A stretch of DNA of 64,000 nt from CAVWNR01 sp963756525 (GTDB taxonomy: Bacteria > Actinomycetota > Actinomycetes > Mycobacteriales > Jatrophihabitantaceae). Position 1 is the stretch's first letter. Every line of letters starts with the position of its first letter. Positions 44,043-52,081 of the stretch are shown here, in pieces. The stretch is from contig CAVWNR010000009.1 of the NCBI GenBank assembly GCA_963756525.1, positions 1,240,001-1,304,000 on the forward strand, read 5' to 3'. A program made the position numbers and the translations under genes. The notes beneath the pieces were generated by a model. It did no database searches, had not been told where the DNA came from, and worked only from the letters and a program-made list of their open reading frames with translations.

Positions 44043-44243
44043 ATGACGCCGCACGAAGCCGCCGAGCGCCTTTGCATGAGCCATGAGTGGCTCCGTAAGA
44101 AGGTACAAAAACGAGAGGTGCCGTTCGTTCGCCTTGGCCGCTACGTACGGTTCACCGAAGAACAGCTCGCAGAGATCATCGAGTCGGCCAGCCGCACCAC
44201 GCATGGCGCCGAGCGGCACGGGTCGGCTCGAACCAAGCTGTGA
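44043..44243 (+). CDS. Excisionase-like HTH protein (HTH_17 / MerR-like)
   Basis: A 66-aa protein: MTPHEAAERLCMSHEWLRKK, VQKREVPFVRLGRYVRFTEEQLAEIIES. This is the winged HTH of the Xis/DNA-binding excisionase type, with the wing RLGRYVRFTEEQL. ATG 44043 gives the standard family start; the longer open frame upstream is not needed. Such proteins direct an integrase towards excision of the element. The matching integrase is not next to it, so it may lie beyond the left edge. Confidence 0.75.
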   Translation: MTPHEAAERLCMSHEWLRKKVQKREVPFVRLGRYVRFTEEQLAEIIESASRTTHGAERHGSARTKL

Positions 44244-44324
44244 CGGCGCGTTTGCGATCAACGCCTTGAGCCTTCATCGGCTCGACCGATGTGCCCTGCC
44301 GTTAGGCTCCGCGCCGTGGCCGAC

Positions 44325-44744
44325 ATGATCGAGCAACGCGACCGGTTACGCCACGACCAACTGCCAGGCGACACAGTCGTCGTTATCCGCGGCGGCCGAG
44401 ACACGATCGACAAGCTTCGCCGACATGCCGAACGTACCGCCCGCGCCTGGTCACTCGGCGGCGTCCCACTGTTGGGGATCTCCGTGTTCGCCGTAGTGGA
44501 TCGGCCGCTGGAGGCATTGCTGCGAGACCGCTTTGCGAGCTTCCGAACCGTCCACGTGACTACCGCCGGGCAGCTTCGCGGCGCAGGCTTCGAACTGCTG
44601 CCGACCGGCCTGCGGCCGCACTTCACAGTCCGAGTGCACAGCGCTGACGACGACGAACTGAAGCGGCTGCTGGCCGTATTCGGCCCAGGGCGGGACAATC
44701 CCCAGTACGGCCGTCCCACAATGCCACGACGGGAGGAGGGGTGA
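44325..44744 (+). CDS. Hypothetical protein, first of a two-gene unit
   Basis: A 139-aa alpha/beta protein: DQLPGDTVVVIRGGRDTIDK, LRRHAERTARAWSLGGVPLL, GISVFAVVDRPLEALLRDRF. I do not recognise the family. The start may also be GTG 44316 or ATG 44289. It is followed after one base by the next small gene, a pairing like that of toxin-antitoxin or effector-immunity units, but nothing in the sequence shows toxicity. Confidence 0.55.
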   Translation: MIEQRDRLRHDQLPGDTVVVIRGGRDTIDKLRRHAERTARAWSLGGVPLLGISVFAVVDRPLEALLRDRFASFRTVHVTTAGQLRGAGFELLPTGLRPHFTVRVHSADDDELKRLLAVFGPGRDNPQYGRPTMPRREEG

Positions 44745-44745
44745 G

Positions 44746-45000
44746 ATGTACCGAGTCGACATGGATGCCGACCTGAACGACGAGGACGACACCGGCTACG
44801 TCTGGACCTTCCTCGACGAAGCCCGCGACCCGAGCCGGATCGTGCCGGGAGCGCTCGTGGTGGCTGGCGACGAGGACGCGGCCGCCGTATGCCAGGTCGT
44901 CGACTTGGTCCCCGCTGGTGATGGCACCATCGTCCACCTGCGCATGCTGCCCGGGCTGGTCGAGGACTACATCGCCCTCGCGCAGCGGCAGGCCAGGTGA
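44746..45000 (+). CDS. Small acidic hypothetical protein, second of a two-gene unit
   Basis: An 84-aa protein with an acidic N terminus (MYRVDMDADLNDEDDTGYVW) and a beta-barrel-like core (IVPGALVVAGDEDAAAVCQV, VDLVPAGDGTIVHLRMLPG). GAGGAGGGGTGAG directly precedes ATG 44746. It begins 1 nt after the stop of 44325-44744, so the two are almost surely co-translated. The function is unknown. It is the last gene before the first 162-bp repeat. Confidence 0.55.
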   Translation: MYRVDMDADLNDEDDTGYVWTFLDEARDPSRIVPGALVVAGDEDAAAVCQVVDLVPAGDGTIVHLRMLPGLVEDYIALAQRQAR

Positions 45001-45098
45001 TCCAGCAGATCGTTACGGGTGAGCCCGCGCCGCAGCCTCGTGGTCGTCCGGTTGCCGAGGCGCAGGCGCGGGATCGTGGCACCTGCCGACGACGTGAT

Positions 45099-45260
45099 GA
45101 TCATCGGGTGGGGCATGCCCCACCCGATGGCGTCTGGGTACCTCGACGTACCTCGTGGTACCGCTCGATCCCGGGGCATTTCGGGGCTAAGTGGCTGCAG
45201 CCCAGCGTCTCCGGGGGTTCCAGCGGGTTCGTCAGGTGGTTCAACTCCCCCCTTGCCCAC
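45099..45260 (+). repeat. 162-bp direct repeat, copy 1 (R1)
   Basis: The same 162-bp unit occurs at 47721-47882, in the same orientation, with no net length change but with many base differences. It starts GATCATC, contains the perfect 20-bp palindrome GGGTGGGGCATGCCCCACCC (45106-45125), then GGTACCTCG/GTGGTACC, and GTGGCTGCAGCCCAG. It ends with GGTGGTTCAACTCCCCCC, TTGCCCAC, which resembles a tRNA T-arm and acceptor 3' strand. It may be an attachment site, a decayed tRNA-derived end or a dispersed repeat. Confidence 0.7.
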
Positions 45261-45491
45261 ATTTCTAGCCGAATGATTCCCGGTCATTAAGCGCTTTCAG
45301 CTGATCAAGCGTTGATCACATGTCCCATCCATCGCGGCTGGCAGTGCTCACCTTGACGATCATTCGACCAACTTCTCACAATCCCCCATGTCCTTCGTTG
45401 CCCTGCAGGTGGCTGCAGGTAGATGTGCGCGTGATCGAAGACCGCGCCGGTCGCACGCGAATCGTGCACGGTCAACGAGATTGAGGCGATC

Positions 45492-46984
45492 TTAGTCGGG
45501 CGATGAGCCACTGAGAATCTTGCGAAACTGCATCTGTGCCCAGCTGATCTTCGGGTGGTCCAGCGCCTTGCGCTGCAGGTCCGCATCGAGGCCGAGTTCG
45601 GCCAGGAGCACCAGATGAAGCAGCGCGTAGGTGATCTCGAGCAGCCAGAAGGCAGCGCTCGTGTCAGCACTTGCTGCTGATCGCTCGTCCGCGTGCGCCA
45701 GGTCGTTCCGTGCGCGCCGGAGCATGGTGGCCCACCGATCCCGGTCCGTCAGAAGTTGGTCGACCAGCACTGCGTCGGGATGGCGGCGAGGTCGAGCAGC
45801 CAGTCGCGATAGTTCGCCTTGTTATGCAGGCGGTTCCGCACGAACGCACGAACGTCGTGTTCGTCCGCGAGCGCATCATCGAGCTTCTCCTTCAAGTTCT
45901 CGAACCGCGCGGGCGCAAGCGGCGAGGTTTTCGGTCGCAGCGCGTGGTGGATGCTCTCGGCCGCGGTGGCGACGCCGAGCAGCCGCGTGCCGACGTACCC
46001 CTCGCTGATGTAGCGCAGCCCAAAGAGAATGTTGCACCCGGTTGGGGCCTTCTCTTTCAGGGCGAGCCAGCGGGGGATCAGTTCGGGAAAGTCGATGGCG
46101 TCTAGCCGCAACAGGTAGTTGTGGTGAGCGTTCGCGTCGGTTGCCGGCTGCTTCGCGCGGTAGATCTGGGGCCCCATCACACGCACCTCGTTGGGGAACT
46201 CGGTGTGGCTGGGGTGGGCATCGGATGCTGTGTAAATCAGGGATCGGGATTGCGCGGCAGCGGGTGCGTACGCACAGAAGGTCAAGAGGTCCTGCAGGTC
46301 CTTGTACACGGTGTCGAATGCGTCGTAGGGCACCGGTTGCGGCGGGTCGAGGTCCAGAACGGCTCACTCGATCGTCTGGACCGTTTTGGTGCCGGCAGCG
46401 GGACGATGCTCGACGTTGAAGTCGTGGCTTCGGACCCGTAGCCCAAGCTGCATCTCCTCGTAGTGCGCGGTGACAGCAACGCTGTCGGGCTGTCGCTGCA
46501 GTTCCAATGGCCCGGCCTTCTTGCTGTCCTGCATCGGGATGGTGAGCGTCAGGGTCGTCCGTTCGACCAGTGCAGCAGGTAGTCGAGTCGCAGGTGCGCT
46601 CTGGTGAACACGGCCTCGTCCGGGCAGGTGGATACCGCGCAGGACTCGGTTTGAGGACCAGTCCTGCTTGACGATGTTCTCGGTGAGGAGGCCACCGCTG
46701 GTGTGGCTCGCGTGCGGGAACAGCAGGGTGTACCGCGCGCCCTCGGCGATGCCGTGGATCATCTCGACCTCGCGCGTCTCGGCCAGCACCGCCCAGCCCC
46801 CGCCTGAGAGCGGCTCTCGGACCTCGATGTCGAAACCGCCGACCAGTTCAAGGCGGAACCGGTCTTCCTCGTCTCGGCGCAGGACTCCGGGCCGCACCGT
46901 CTCGGGTTCGGCGGCGATCCACCACTCGCCGCGCCAGTCCTGGGGTTCGGCCATGACGGGCAGGCTAGCCGCGCGGTCGGTCAT
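45492..46984 (-). pseudogene. ApeA-like anti-phage HEPN protein, broken by a stop codon and a frameshift
   Basis: Three adjoining segments on the minus strand form one protein of about 497 aa. The N-terminal segment (EPQDWRGEWWIAAEPETVRP ... GFDIEVREPLSGGGWAVLAE) matches the ApeA N-terminal domain. It is cut by an in-frame TGA at 46364-46366 (after KTVQTIE), probably from a Trp codon. The middle segment goes on in the same frame (AFDTVYKDLQDLLTFCAYAP). A missing C near 45760 then shifts the frame to the HEPN end: VLVDQLLTDRDRWATMLRRA, RNDLAHADE, where R-N-D-L-A-H is the RX4H motif. The intact form would be a translation-blocking defence protein. Here it should be dead. Confidence 0.75.
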
Positions 46985-47003
46985 CGCCGTCGCGCCCTCG
47001 CTG

Positions 47004-47402
47004 TCACCAGATCGTTGCGATCAGTCCGGAACTCCGGATAGGCCCATCCTTGGTGACCAGCGGAACCTTCAGCGTCTGCGCGGTGGCGAGAATGAACCGG
47101 TCCCAGGGGTCCTTGAGCAGCCCACGATCGATGGACATGTAGGCGTCGATGACGGCGAGGTTCATCGGGTACAACTTAACCGCGGGCGAGGTCTCGATCA
47201 AGCCACGGATTTCTGCCAACTGTTCGTCGCTGACAGCCTGGGTGGTCTGCGTGACATACCACAAGTCGATCAGCGTGGCCATCGACACGACCACGCCGTC
47301 GCTGGCCTCAGCGGCCCGAAGGGCCTCGGCCGCCGTGACCGACAACCGCGGCGAGCCTTGCGCGAACCAGACCAGTGCGTGCGAGTCGGCAACAACCTTC
47401 AC
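47004..47402 (-). CDS. PIN-domain toxin (VapC-like)
   Basis: A 132-aa protein. The PIN fold acidic residues can be placed at VVADSHALVWF (first Asp), ATLIDLWY (in place of the usual Glu, an Asp two residues on), LLKDPWDRFILATA (Asp pair) and VTKDGPI (last Asp). VapC toxins cut RNA in translation, often tRNA or rRNA. GTG 47402 overlaps the stop of the antitoxin gene by GTGA, the usual coupling of such pairs. The pair lies next to a dead ApeA gene and inside the 162-bp repeats. Confidence 0.8.
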   Translation of the reverse strand: MKVVADSHALVWFAQGSPRLSVTAAEALRAAEASDGVVVSMATLIDLWYVTQTTQAVSDEQLAEIRGLIETSPAVKLYPMNLAVIDAYMSIDRGLLKDPWDRFILATAQTLKVPLVTKDGPIRSSGLIATIW

Positions 47403-47638
47403 GAGTGAGAAAGGTCGGCTTTCGCCAGTTCGCTGGCGCGCTCGAACTCTTCCCAACTCACGTCGGGCCAACTCGTCAACCGGCCGGCAATGCTGGCAGG
47501 CGCGCGGTCGGCTGTCGTGGGGACGACGCGCAGATGGGTGCCCGGGCGCAGCCCGAGCGCGGCGACCTGCTCGGCCGGGATACTTCCATCCTCGCCGACG
47601 ACGAGGTCAAACTCGTGAGGGCTATTGGCCGCGCTCAT
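47399..47638 (-). CDS. AbrB/MazE-like antitoxin (VapB-like)
   Basis: A 79-aa protein. Residues about 8-40 (EFDLVVGEDGSIPAEQVAAL, GLRPGTHLRVVP) are a swapped-hairpin SpoVT/AbrB DNA-binding fold. The C-terminal part (WPDVSWEEFERASELAKADL) is the helix that would wrap the toxin. ATG 47638 gives MSAANSPHEFDLVV. It is upstream of and overlaps the PIN-domain gene. It should repress the shared promoter, which would lie in or near repeat copy 2. Confidence 0.75.
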   Translation of the reverse strand: MSAANSPHEFDLVVGEDGSIPAEQVAALGLRPGTHLRVVPTTADRAPASIAGRLTSWPDVSWEEFERASELAKADLSHS

Positions 47639-47720
47639 GTCTGCCACGATAGTCGAACCTGTGAGGCCAGCCGAGAGTGATCGGTCGCGGGGTTCGGCGG
47701 ACGACCACCGGTTCACACTT

Positions 47721-47882
47721 GATCACCGGGTGGGACATGCCCCACCCGGTGGGGTCTGGGTACCTCGTCGTACCTCGTGGTACCCCGTGAAATCGGCCGA
47801 GTTTGGGGCGAAGTGGCTGCAGCCCAGTGGTCCCGGGGGTTCCAGCGTGGTCGTCAGGTGGTTCAACTCCCCCCTTGCCCAC
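47721..47882 (+). repeat. 162-bp direct repeat, copy 2 (R2)
   Basis: This is the second copy of the unit at 45099-45260. Its palindrome is GGGTGGGACATGCCCCACCC (47728-47747), with one mismatch. It ends GGTGGTTCAACTCCCCCC, TTGCCCACC. Read on the minus strand, both copies encode the same frame without indels (GKGGVEPPD, then AGTPG, GLQPL, VPRGT-RYPD). It lies just before lutA and may mark the edge of the intact chromosome. Confidence 0.7.
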
Positions 47883-47914
47883 CGCCCGATCCCTGAGCAC
47901 GGCGGGAGGTGGCC

Positions 47915-48694
47915 GTGCGTGTCGCGCTGTTCGTGACCTGTCTGGTCGATGGGCTGTTCCCGGATGTGGGTCGTGCCACGGTGACGCTGCTGCGTCGGCT
48001 GGGGCATGAGGTGGATGTGCCGTTGGCGCAGAGCTGTTGCGGGCAGATGCACGTCAACACCGGTTACCCGCGCGAGGCGCTGCCGCTGGTGCGCAACCAC
48101 GTCGAGGCGTTTGTGGGCTATGACGCGGTGGTGGTGCCGTCTGGGTCGTGTACCGGGTCGGTGCGCCATCAGCACGCGGAGCTGGCGCGCCGGTTCGGGG
48201 ATCTGCGCCTGGCCGAGGCCGCGGAGGTGGTGGCTCGGCACACCTACGAGCTGAGCGAGTTCCTCGTCGATGTGGCCGGGGTGGTGGATGTGGGCGCGTA
48301 CTTCCCGCACCGGGTGACCTACCACCCGACCTGTCATTCGCTGCGGCTGCTGCGGGTGGGGGACCGGCCGGTGCGGCTGCTGCGCGCGGTGCGCGGGCTG
48401 GAGCTGGTCGAGTTGCCGGATGCGGAGTCGTGTTGCGGGTTCGGCGGCACCTTCGCGGTGAAGAACCCTGCCGTGTCGACGGCGATGCTGGCCGACAAGA
48501 TGCGCGCGGTGCTGGACACCGGGGCGGAGGTGTGCACCGCCGGGGACGCGTCGTGCCTGATGCACATCGGCGGCGGGCTGTCCCGGCTGAACACCGGGGT
48601 GCGGACCGTGCACTTGGCCGAGATCCTTGCGTCCACCCCGGCCCCAACCGGATGCTCATGTTGTTCGGCCAGGAAAGTTGCACATAACCGATGA
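47915..48694 (+). CDS. lutA: L-lactate utilisation protein LutA, (Fe-S) oxidoreductase
   Basis: A 259-aa protein with two cysteine-rich CCG domains: AQSCCGQMHVNTGYP at about residue 40 and ESCCGFGGTFAVK at about 172. These bind Fe-S clusters in LutA/GlpC-type subunits. With LutB and LutC it oxidises L-lactate to pyruvate in the cytoplasm. GTG 47915 follows GGGAGG by six bases, better than GTG 47909, which overlaps that site. It is the first gene of an intact lutABC operon and the first clearly chromosomal gene after repeat R2. Confidence 0.9.
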   Translation: MRVALFVTCLVDGLFPDVGRATVTLLRRLGHEVDVPLAQSCCGQMHVNTGYPREALPLVRNHVEAFVGYDAVVVPSGSCTGSVRHQHAELARRFGDLRLAEAAEVVARHTYELSEFLVDVAGVVDVGAYFPHRVTYHPTCHSLRLLRVGDRPVRLLRAVRGLELVELPDAESCCGFGGTFAVKNPAVSTAMLADKMRAVLDTGAEVCTAGDASCLMHIGGGLSRLNTGVRTVHLAEILASTPAPTGCSCCSARKVAHNR

Positions 48695-48728
48695 TCACGG
48701 CGGGTGGGACGGGGAGGCGAGCGAGCCC

Positions 48729-50162
48729 GTGACGTTTCTGGGGATGCCGACCGCGCCGCGCGGGGTGGGGCAGCTGCGCGGCCAGGCGCCGTTCCCGGCC
48801 GCGGCCGAGGCGGCGGTGGCCGACGCGCAGCTGCGCCGCAACCTCGGCGCGGCCACCCGCACCATCCGTGCCAAGCGGGCCGAGGTGGTCGGCGAGCTGC
48901 CCGACTGGGAGCAGCTGCGCGCGGCCGGCGCGGCGATCAAGGACGACGTCCTGGCGCACCTCGACACGTACCTGCTCCGGCTGGAGGAGCAGGTCACCGC
49001 CCGCGGCGGGATCGTGCACTGGGCCCGCGACGCGGCCGAAGCGAACCGGATCGTCACCGACCTGGTCGCCGCCACCGGCGCGTCCAGCGTGGTGAAGGTG
49101 AAGTCGATGGCCACCCAGGAGATCGGTCTCAACGACGCCCTGGCCGACGCGGGGATCACCGCCTACGAGACCGACCTGGCCGAGCTGATCGTGCAGCTCG
49201 GCGGCGACACGCCCAGCCACATCCTGGTCCCGGCCATCCACCGCAACCGCGCCGAGATCGGCGAGATCTTCCGCCGCGAGATGCCCGACGTCGACCCGAA
49301 CCTCCCCGACGAGCCCACCGCGCTGGCCGAGGCGGCGCGCCGGCACCTGCGCCGCCGCTTTCTCGACGCGCAGGTCGCCATCAGCGGCGCGAACTTCGCC
49401 GTCGCCGAAACCGGCACCCTGGCGGTGGTGGAGTCCGAGGGCAACGGGCGGATGTGCCTCACCCTGCCGCGCACCCTGATCACCGTGCTGGGCATCGAGA
49501 AACTCGTCCCCACCTGGCGCGACCTGGAGGTCTTCCTGCAGCTGCTGCCGCGCTCGGCCACCGGGGAGCGGATGAACCCCTACACCTCCATGTGGACCGG
49601 CGCCACCGAGGGACAGGCGTTTCACCTCGTGCTGCTCGACAACGGGCGTACCGCCACCCTGGCCGACCCACGCGGGCGGGCCGCGCTGCGCTGCATCCGC
49701 TGCTCGGCCTGCCTGAACGTCTGCCCCGTCTACGAACGCACCGGCGGGCACGCCTACGGCTCGGTCTACCCGGGCCCGATCGGCGCCGTGCTCACCCCGC
49801 AACTGACCGGCGTCGCCGACAACCCGACCCTGCCCTTCGCGTCCTCGCTGTGCGGCGCCTGCTACGACGCCTGCCCGGTCGCCATCGACATCCCCACCAT
49901 GCTGGTGCACCTACGTGCCCGCGTGGTCGATGCCAAACGCGAACAGCACCGCCTGCCCACCCCGGAACAAGCCGCGATGAGCGCCGCCGCCTGGACCATG
50001 CGCGACCCGCACCGCTGGACCCGCGCCCTGCGCGCCGCCCGCCTCACCCGGCCACTCCGCCGAGGCCGGGCCGTCCCCCCGCCGCTGTCGGCCTGGACCG
50101 ACACCCGCGACCTGCCCGACCCGCCGCAGCAAAGCTTCCGCGACTGGTGGGCCGGCCAGTGA
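48729..50162 (+). CDS. lutB: L-lactate utilisation protein LutB, iron-sulfur subunit
   Basis: A 477-aa protein. Residues about 60-285 form a LUD domain (LVAATGASSVVKVKSMATQE, ISGANFAVAETGTLAVVESE). Residues about 315-400 hold two ferredoxin-type cluster sites, CIRCSACLNVCPVYER and CGACYDACPVAIDIP. GTG 48729 (VTFLGMPT) follows GGGGAGG by 11 bases and matches the usual family start; longer in-frame starts reach into lutA. The stop overlaps lutC (GTGA). Confidence 0.9.
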   Translation: MTFLGMPTAPRGVGQLRGQAPFPAAAEAAVADAQLRRNLGAATRTIRAKRAEVVGELPDWEQLRAAGAAIKDDVLAHLDTYLLRLEEQVTARGGIVHWARDAAEANRIVTDLVAATGASSVVKVKSMATQEIGLNDALADAGITAYETDLAELIVQLGGDTPSHILVPAIHRNRAEIGEIFRREMPDVDPNLPDEPTALAEAARRHLRRRFLDAQVAISGANFAVAETGTLAVVESEGNGRMCLTLPRTLITVLGIEKLVPTWRDLEVFLQLLPRSATGERMNPYTSMWTGATEGQAFHLVLLDNGRTATLADPRGRAALRCIRCSACLNVCPVYERTGGHAYGSVYPGPIGAVLTPQLTGVADNPTLPFASSLCGACYDACPVAIDIPTMLVHLRARVVDAKREQHRLPTPEQAAMSAAAWTMRDPHRWTRALRAARLTRPLRRGRAVPPPLSAWTDTRDLPDPPQQSFRDWWAGQ

Positions 50163-50764
50163 ACGCCCGCGAGCAGATCCTCAGCCGGATCCGCACCGCC
50201 CTGCTCGACCAGCCCACCCCGGCGCCGATCCCACGCGAGTACCGGCAACCCGGCAACACCCCCGGCGACCCCGACCTCTTCGCCGAACGGGTCGCCGACT
50301 ACCGGGCCACCGTCCACCGCCACGCCGACCCCGACCAGATTGCCTGCAAAATCGAGGAACTGCTGCACGGCCGCCGGGTCGCCGTCCCCGACGGCTTCCC
50401 CACCCACTGGCTGAGCACCGGCGTGGACGCCGCGCACGAACCCCTCTCGATCACCGACCTCGACCAGCTCGACGGCGTGCTCACCACCTGCGCGGTGGCC
50501 ATCGCGGAAACCGGCACCATCGTCCTCGACCACGGCCCCGGCCAAGGACCACGCGCGCTCACCCTGGTACCCGACTACCACCTCGCGGTCGTGCGCGCGG
50601 AGCAAGTCCTCGCCGACGTCCCCGACGCCGTCACCGCCCTCGACCCCACCCGCCCGCAAACCTGGATCAGCGGCCCCAGCGCCACCAGCGACATCGAGCT
50701 CAACCGGGTCGAAGGCGTCCACGGCCCCCGCACGCTCGACGTGCTACTCCTGGGTCTCGGTTGA
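50159..50764 (+). CDS. lutC: L-lactate utilisation protein LutC, LUD domain
   Basis: A 201-aa LUD-domain protein (ITDLDQLDGVLTTCAVAIAE, TGTIVLDHGPGQGPRALTLV, PDYHLAVVRAEQVLADVPDA). It ends with the family signature GPSATSDIELNRVEGVHGPR. GTG 50159 overlaps the lutB stop. The last 21 nt overlap the convergent serpin-like gene. It completes the operon, with normal length for the family. Confidence 0.9.
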   Translation: MNAREQILSRIRTALLDQPTPAPIPREYRQPGNTPGDPDLFAERVADYRATVHRHADPDQIACKIEELLHGRRVAVPDGFPTHWLSTGVDAAHEPLSITDLDQLDGVLTTCAVAIAETGTIVLDHGPGQGPRALTLVPDYHLAVVRAEQVLADVPDAVTALDPTRPQTWISGPSATSDIELNRVEGVHGPRTLDVLLLGLG

Positions 50765-51934
50765 CGCATCCGACGGCGACGCCACCCAGGCCGAGAACAC
50801 CGGCAGCCCGTCCCACGCCCCGCCGCCATCACACACCGCAACCACCGCGTACGGGTGCGCGAAGCGGAGCACCGCCTGGCGCAGCAGCCCCTCGCGCGGC
50901 TCCCGGTAGGCGAGCGCCCGGATGCCCACCGAGGTGACCGCAGCCGCCTGGAAGCCGGTCCGGCTGTAGCGGGCCATCGCCGCCTGCTTCGCGTCCCAGT
51001 CGTAGTCGCCAGGCGGCAGTAGACCGATCAGCGAATCGGCCGCCGCCGGGAAGCCAAGACTGGGGTCGTTCAGGCCGTGCTCGCTGCGGGCTTCCCACGC
51101 CGGCAGGACCGCCGTGCAGCGCTCCTCACGTGCCTGAGTGAGCTCGGCGGGCTGCTCGCTGATCGTCCACAGCGGGGTGTCCCCGAGCGGCAGGTCGAAA
51201 AGGGAGACCCGCGGCGGGTCGTCGGCCAGCGCCACCTCGTGCGCCGCGACGAGGACGTCCGCGGCGGACACGTCCGTGCTCGCGATCACCGAGGTGACGG
51301 CCAGGCCGTTCTGCGAGCGGGCGGTCTGCACCGCGACCTCGCCGGCCCGCGACGTCCGGGCAATGAACTGGTCGTGCCCGCTCTCCGGCGTGCGGAGCAC
51401 CTGTCCGAGCTGGGTCGCCCACTTGCCGGCGCCGAGCGCACCGGCATCGACCAGCTCGAACGGCTTCGTCCAGGACACCCGAGTGGCGAGCGCCGACGCA
51501 AGCACCAGCGCGGTGTTCTGCCGGATCTGGATCGGGAAGCGGTCGATGAGCCCGGACGTGTGCCGCCGTGCCCACTCGTCCGCCCCGGCCTGGTTGGGCA
51601 CCGCCCCGCGCTCCACCGGGTCGGGCAACCGGCTCGCCCAGTCGAGGAACGCATCGCTCTCGAACTCGGCGCGATGCCACATCGCTGCCGCCGCGGCAAC
51701 CGCCGGATGCGGCGCGGCCAGCAATGTACCCGCCGCACTCGCCGCGTCCTCGACACCGGTGCCCAAGACCTGGGCCAGCTCGTCCCGGCTCGGGCCCTGC
51801 GCGGCCGGCGCGGCCAGCGCGAGCACCAGCCATGCGCCGAGCGGGGACGCGACGTGGTGGCTCGTGCCGAGCACGGCATGCAGCCGGGCGGCGTACGACG
51901 AGACGGGCGAGGCGAGCCGAGCGAGGGAGGTCAT
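50744..51934 (-). CDS. Serpin-like protein
   Basis: A 396-aa protein. The N-terminal pattern YAARLHAVLGTSHHVASPLG, AWLVLALAA matches the serpin helix A/B region, where the signature is normally S-P-x-S. AVPNQAGADEWARRHTSGLI corresponds to the N-x-A-x-x-W segment, and the C terminus FAHPYAVVAVCDGGGAWDGL, PVFSAWV to the closing strands. No signal peptide is visible, so it would act inside the cell. Actinomycete proteins of this type are annotated as serpins, but inhibitory activity is unproven; the reactive loop is not clear. ATG 51934 is chosen because the family pattern begins there. Confidence 0.6.
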   Translation of the reverse strand: MTSLARLASPVSSYAARLHAVLGTSHHVASPLGAWLVLALAAPAAQGPSRDELAQVLGTGVEDAASAAGTLLAAPHPAVAAAAAMWHRAEFESDAFLDWASRLPDPVERGAVPNQAGADEWARRHTSGLIDRFPIQIRQNTALVLASALATRVSWTKPFELVDAGALGAGKWATQLGQVLRTPESGHDQFIARTSRAGEVAVQTARSQNGLAVTSVIASTDVSAADVLVAAHEVALADDPPRVSLFDLPLGDTPLWTISEQPAELTQAREERCTAVLPAWEARSEHGLNDPSLGFPAAADSLIGLLPPGDYDWDAKQAAMARYSRTGFQAAAVTSVGIRALAYREPREGLLRQAVLRFAHPYAVVAVCDGGGAWDGLPVFSAWVASPSDASTETQE

Positions 51935-52081
51935 GCAGCCACTGTGCCGCATCGAGATTCGCGCTGATGGCCGAGCGGGTACTTTGCCCCGCCACCGCAC
52001 GCTCACCGGGCACTTTGCCCCGCGCTGACACGTTGGCGACCCCTGATTACGTGTCATGGCGGGGCAAAGTCGCGACGGGCG

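Noticed and set aside
45215..45263. tRNA gene at the end of the 162-bp repeat
   Set aside because: The T-loop GTTCAACTC and CTTGCCC acceptor strand fit, but one T-stem pair mismatches, no D-arm or anticodon arm can be folded upstream, and only a partial 5' acceptor (GGGCA) is seen in R1 and none in R2. At most it is a tRNA-derived 3' end.
44967..45287. Minus-strand ORF GKGGVEPPDEPAGTPG as a real protein gene
   Set aside because: The frame coincides with the palindromic repeat and has no ribosome-binding site or known domain. The indel-free match to copy 2 is noted as a finding, but it is not enough for a gene call.
48054..49910. Minus-strand ORF of 618 codons opposite lutB
   Set aside because: It shows the Arg/Gly/Pro-rich composition of a shadow frame; lutB on the plus strand has clear Fe-S motifs.
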